Assembly: GCF_008065375.1 (NCBI RefSeq)
Contig: NZ_VJYI01000009.1
Span: forward strand, 186,001-250,000
Direction: 5' to 3'
DNA: 64,000 nucleotides
Origin: Nonomuraea sp. SYSU D8015
GTDB taxonomy: Bacteria > Actinomycetota > Actinomycetes > Streptosporangiales > Streptosporangiaceae
Shown: piece after piece, positions 61,936 to 64,000 of the stretch
Layout: each line of letters opens with the position of its first letter
Numbering within the stretch: the first letter of the stretch is position 1
Program-made: the position numbers and the translations under genes
Notes under the pieces: model-generated
What the model saw: the letters and a program-made list of their open reading frames with translations, nothing else
Database searches by the model: none
Told to the model about the DNA's origin: nothing

Positions 61936-61959
61936 ATACAACGCAACGTTGCGTTGTAT
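61936..61959. promoter_or_regulatory. Perfect 24-bp palindrome between glnE and the HXXEE gene
   Basis: ATACAACGCAAC and its exact reverse complement meet at the centre (61947/61948). It is 39 bp from the glnE start and 21 bp from the HXXEE start, typical of a TetR operator, but no TetR gene is adjacent. Confidence 0.8.
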
Positions 61960-61979
61960 TTCTGTGCTCGGGGGTCGAG

Positions 61980-62600
61980 GTGGAACGAAGAAGTGCGCGG
62001 TCGACGCAGGACGCGGACGTGTCGCGGGTTCCCTGGACGGTGACGTGGGGGTTGCTCGCCGCCTGGGCCCTGCACGACGCGGAGGAGCTGGCGACCATGG
62101 CCCGGTGGACGCGGACCGCGCGGCCCCGGCTGGAGGAGCGGCTCCCGTGGGTGCCGTGGGAGCGGCTGGAGGTGTCGCAGCGGCACGTGAACGTGGCCAT
62201 CGGGCTCATGGGCGGCGTCATGGCGGGGGCGGCGGCACTGGGGGCGCGCACCGGCGGGCGGAGCGCGGCGTTCCAGGCGGCGCTGGCGGGGTTCGGGGCG
62301 CACGGGGTGGTGCACCTGGCCCAGGCGGCCGTGACGCGCGGCTACACGCCGGGCGCGGCGACCGCTCCCGTGGTCGTGATCCCGTTCTCGGTGTGGGCGT
62401 GGCGCCGCCTGCGGTCCGCCGGCGTCCCGGTGCGTTCGGGACCCGCGGCGCAGGCGGCACTGGTGGCGTTCCCGCTGCTGCTGGGGGGCGTGCACGCCCT
62501 GGCACACGCCCTGACGAGACCCCGCCGCACGGACGGCGGGCTCAAGGGCGGGCGGCCCGCACCACGTCGGCGAAGGCCTGCGCCACCGGGCGCCAGGTAG
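61980..62600 (+). CDS. HXXEE-domain membrane protein
   Basis: A 206-residue protein with LLAAWALHDAEELATM (HxxEE) and four to five transmembrane helices, the HXXEE family, whose role is unknown but which often stands beside TetR regulators. Conserved His/Glu may bind a metal. GTG 61980 is 21 bp after the palindrome. It overlaps the convergent amidotransferase by 59 bp. Confidence 0.85.
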   Translation: MERRSARSTQDADVSRVPWTVTWGLLAAWALHDAEELATMARWTRTARPRLEERLPWVPWERLEVSQRHVNVAIGLMGGVMAGAAALGARTGGRSAAFQAALAGFGAHGVVHLAQAAVTRGYTPGAATAPVVVIPFSVWAWRRLRSAGVPVRSGPAAQAALVAFPLLLGGVHALAHALTRPRRTDGGLKGGRPAPRRRRPAPPGAR

Positions 62601-63222
62601 CGATCAGGGCGGGCTCGGCGGCCTTGACCCCGGCGTTCAGCTCGCCGGCCCCCTCCAGCCCGGACTCGGCGGTCCAGGCGGCGAAGATCTCCGGGGTGGC
62701 CTCGGGATGGAACTGGACCGCCCAGGCGGCCTCCCCGAGCCGGTAGGCCTGGTTCGGGTATCGGGAGCCGGTCATCAAGGGCACCGCCCCGTCGGGCAGC
62801 CGGGTCATGGCGTCCTGGTGGTACTGGATGGCCGGTGCCGTGCCGACGCCCGACAGCAGCCGGTCGGAGGCGGCGGCGGGCAAGGCGACCACCTCGCACG
62901 CGCCCACCTCCAGGCCGCCGTCGCCCCGCTCCACCGTCCCGCCGCAGGCCATGGTGAGCAGCTGCGCCCCCAGGCAGATGGCGAGCGTCGGCGTGGCCTC
63001 GTCCACGGCGCGGCGCAGCAGGTCGCGGGTGGCGGGCTGCCAGGGGCTGCGCTCGTCCTCCCACGCGGCGGCCGCGCCGCCGAGCACGATGAGGCCGTCC
63101 GCGGCCCGCTCGGGGATCTCCTCACCCAGATACGGCCGCACGACGTCGCAGGCCATCCCCAGCCAGCCGCCGAGATAACCCAGCCCTGCACCGGCCTCGT
63201 GCTCGATCACGGTAATGCGCAT
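62542..63222 (-). CDS. Type 1 glutamine amidotransferase-like protein
   Basis: A 226-residue class I GATase: GLIVLGGAAAAWEDERSP, nucleophile Cys in LAICLGAQLLTMACGG, HPEATPEI with catalytic His and Glu. It resembles GMP synthase-like amidotransferases without a synthetase domain. ATG 63222. It overlaps HXXEE 3' ends; upstream lies a kinase relic. Confidence 0.88.
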   Translation of the reverse strand: MRITVIEHEAGAGLGYLGGWLGMACDVVRPYLGEEIPERAADGLIVLGGAAAAWEDERSPWQPATRDLLRRAVDEATPTLAICLGAQLLTMACGGTVERGDGGLEVGACEVVALPAAASDRLLSGVGTAPAIQYHQDAMTRLPDGAVPLMTGSRYPNQAYRLGEAAWAVQFHPEATPEIFAAWTAESGLEGAGELNAGVKAAEPALIATWRPVAQAFADVVRAARP

Positions 63223-63273
63223 ATGGGGTAATTTATCCGGAATTTCCGCATCATCCTGCTCATCCAACACGCC

Positions 63274-63680
63274 GTGGACATGTGGCCCGAGGACGCCGCC
63301 CAGCGGCTCGGGGACTCCTGGCCGGCCGGCTCGGAGGCCAGGGCGTCGTCTGCGAAGCGTACGCGGGGAGCGGCCGGCGGGCGGCGATCAAGGTGCTGCA
63401 CGGGCCGCGCACCTGGCGGGAGGCGTCCGCGGCACAGCGGGTGGCCTCCTTCTGCACGGCCGAAGCGATCGAGGCGCGGCTGGAGGAGCCCAAGCCGTAC
63501 ATCGCCCGCGCGTGATCGGCTTCGGCCTCGCCAGGACGGCGGAGATGTCGCTGACCGCGACCGGGCTGGTGACGGGAACGCCCGACGTACATGGCGCCGG
63601 CGGCCACGCGCGACGGGCGGGTGCCGCTGTCCGGCTTGGCCGCCGGGCGGATCTGGGGGTGTTGCGCGACGGGCCCGAGC
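63274..63680 (+). pseudogene. Degenerate Ser/Thr protein kinase fragment
   Basis: Successive kinase pieces in different frames: AAQRLGDSWPAG (63274 frame), then LGGQGVVCEAYAGSGRRAAIKVLHG with the active Lys, AAQRVASFCTAEAIEARLEE and KPYIA, which joins directly to PRVIGFGLARTAEM (DFG Asp changed to Gly) and LVTGTP, then MAPAATRDGR. The catalytic HRD loop is deleted, and two frameshifts occur. It resembles the kinase at 17125. Confidence 0.7.
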
Positions 63681-63782
63681 AGGGGCGGTGTGCGCCCGCG
63701 CGGGGAAGCCGCTCAGCGCCGCCGGATGGGGCGGTACGTGACCGGTGCGCCGTACCGGAAGGTCTGCCCTTAGGATCCGGCC

Positions 63783-64000
63783 ATGAGACTCGACGAGGTC
63801 GATGGGCTGCGGATCGCCACGTTCGGTACCGGGCCACGAATGATCATCGCGGTGCACGGGATCACCGCCTCGCTGATGGCATGGGGCACGGTGGGGCGGC
63901 GGCTGCCCGAAGGGTGGTCGCTGGTCGCGATGGACCTGCGCGGGCGCGGTCACAGCGCCGCCCTCCCCGGCCCGTACGGCCCGCCGCGGCACGCCGAGGA
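63783..64000 (+). CDS. Alpha/beta hydrolase, N-terminal part
   Basis: The first ~72 residues of a hydrolase cut by the window end: RLDEVDGLRIATFGTG, AVHGITASLMAWG (oxyanion HG), MDLRGRGHSAAL. The nucleophile lies beyond. ATG 63783. Confidence 0.8.
   Translation, partial: MRLDEVDGLRIATFGTGPRMIIAVHGITASLMAWGTVGRRLPEGWSLVAMDLRGRGHSAALPGPYGPPRHAE

Noticed and set aside
58952..62746. 1264-residue plus-strand frame
   Set aside because: Antisense shadow of glnE; translation rich in Arg/Gly/His with no domain.

Overview
The window is high-GC actinobacterial DNA with dense genes, many GTG starts and many 4-bp start/stop overlaps. Gene content points to the Streptosporangiales, plausibly Nonomuraea or a relative: a bcc-aa3 respiratory supercomplex, a GlnR box, PspA with PspAA/HtpX/PspAB, and DUF3043 and DUF4191 proteins. 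This is a family-level inference, because no rRNA or tRNA gene is present. I saw no CRISPR array, prophage, intact insertion sequence or biosynthetic cluster.

The backbone is a housekeeping block whose order recalls the Mycobacterium tuberculosis region from trpD to glnE (Rv2192c to Rv2221c). Here it runs ctaE-qcrC-qcrA-qcrB, trpD, ctaC-ctaD-ctaF, cysteine desulfurase/TusA, adenosine kinase, erpA, nadA (1-13.5 kb); DUF3043 (23.4 kb); cobU/cobS (27.8-30.7 kb); pepA, lpdA, sucB, a TIGR01777 protein, lipB, lipA (33-42.2 kb); DUF4191 (48.1 kb); RDD protein and glnA (51.2-54.3 kb); glnE (59-61.9 kb). Several members serve iron-sulfur, sulfur-transfer and lipoate chemistry feeding 2-oxoacid dehydrogenases, the cytochrome chain and nitrogen assimilation.

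Accessory genes sit between the conserved ones. At 13.5-16.4 kb lie decaying genes: an HxlR relic, a hydrolase lacking its nucleophile, a frameshifted AAA/DUF4143 ATPase and an IS21-like end. At 16.4-23.3 kb are a SIMPL protein, a receptor-type Ser/Thr kinase with an extracytoplasmic propeller-like region, an unusual DUF998-hydrolase fusion and the Psp envelope-stress operon. At 30.7-32.9 kb is a GntR/DUF1648/CPBP operon. At 42.3-48 kb are an Lrp regulator, rhodanese, AraC regulator, VOC protein, hydrolase and GH3 enzyme. At 48.8-51.1 kb are a methyltransferase and a TetR-controlled TIM-barrel protein. At 54.4-58.9 kb are VapBC, an amidohydrolase/TetR pair, a B3/4 protein and a membrane protein. 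At 62-64 kb are an HXXEE protein, an amidotransferase, a kinase relic and a hydrolase running off the end.

The most unusual signals are: a LipB in which the catalytic lysine is alanine; a metal-less M48-like membrane protein between lipB and lipA; a perfect 54-bp palindrome; short tandem duplications at the stop codons of neighbouring genes (18 bp x3, 11 bp x2) plus minisatellites (15 bp x5, 16 bp x3); a perfect 24-bp palindrome with no adjacent regulator gene; and a textbook GlnR box before glnA.
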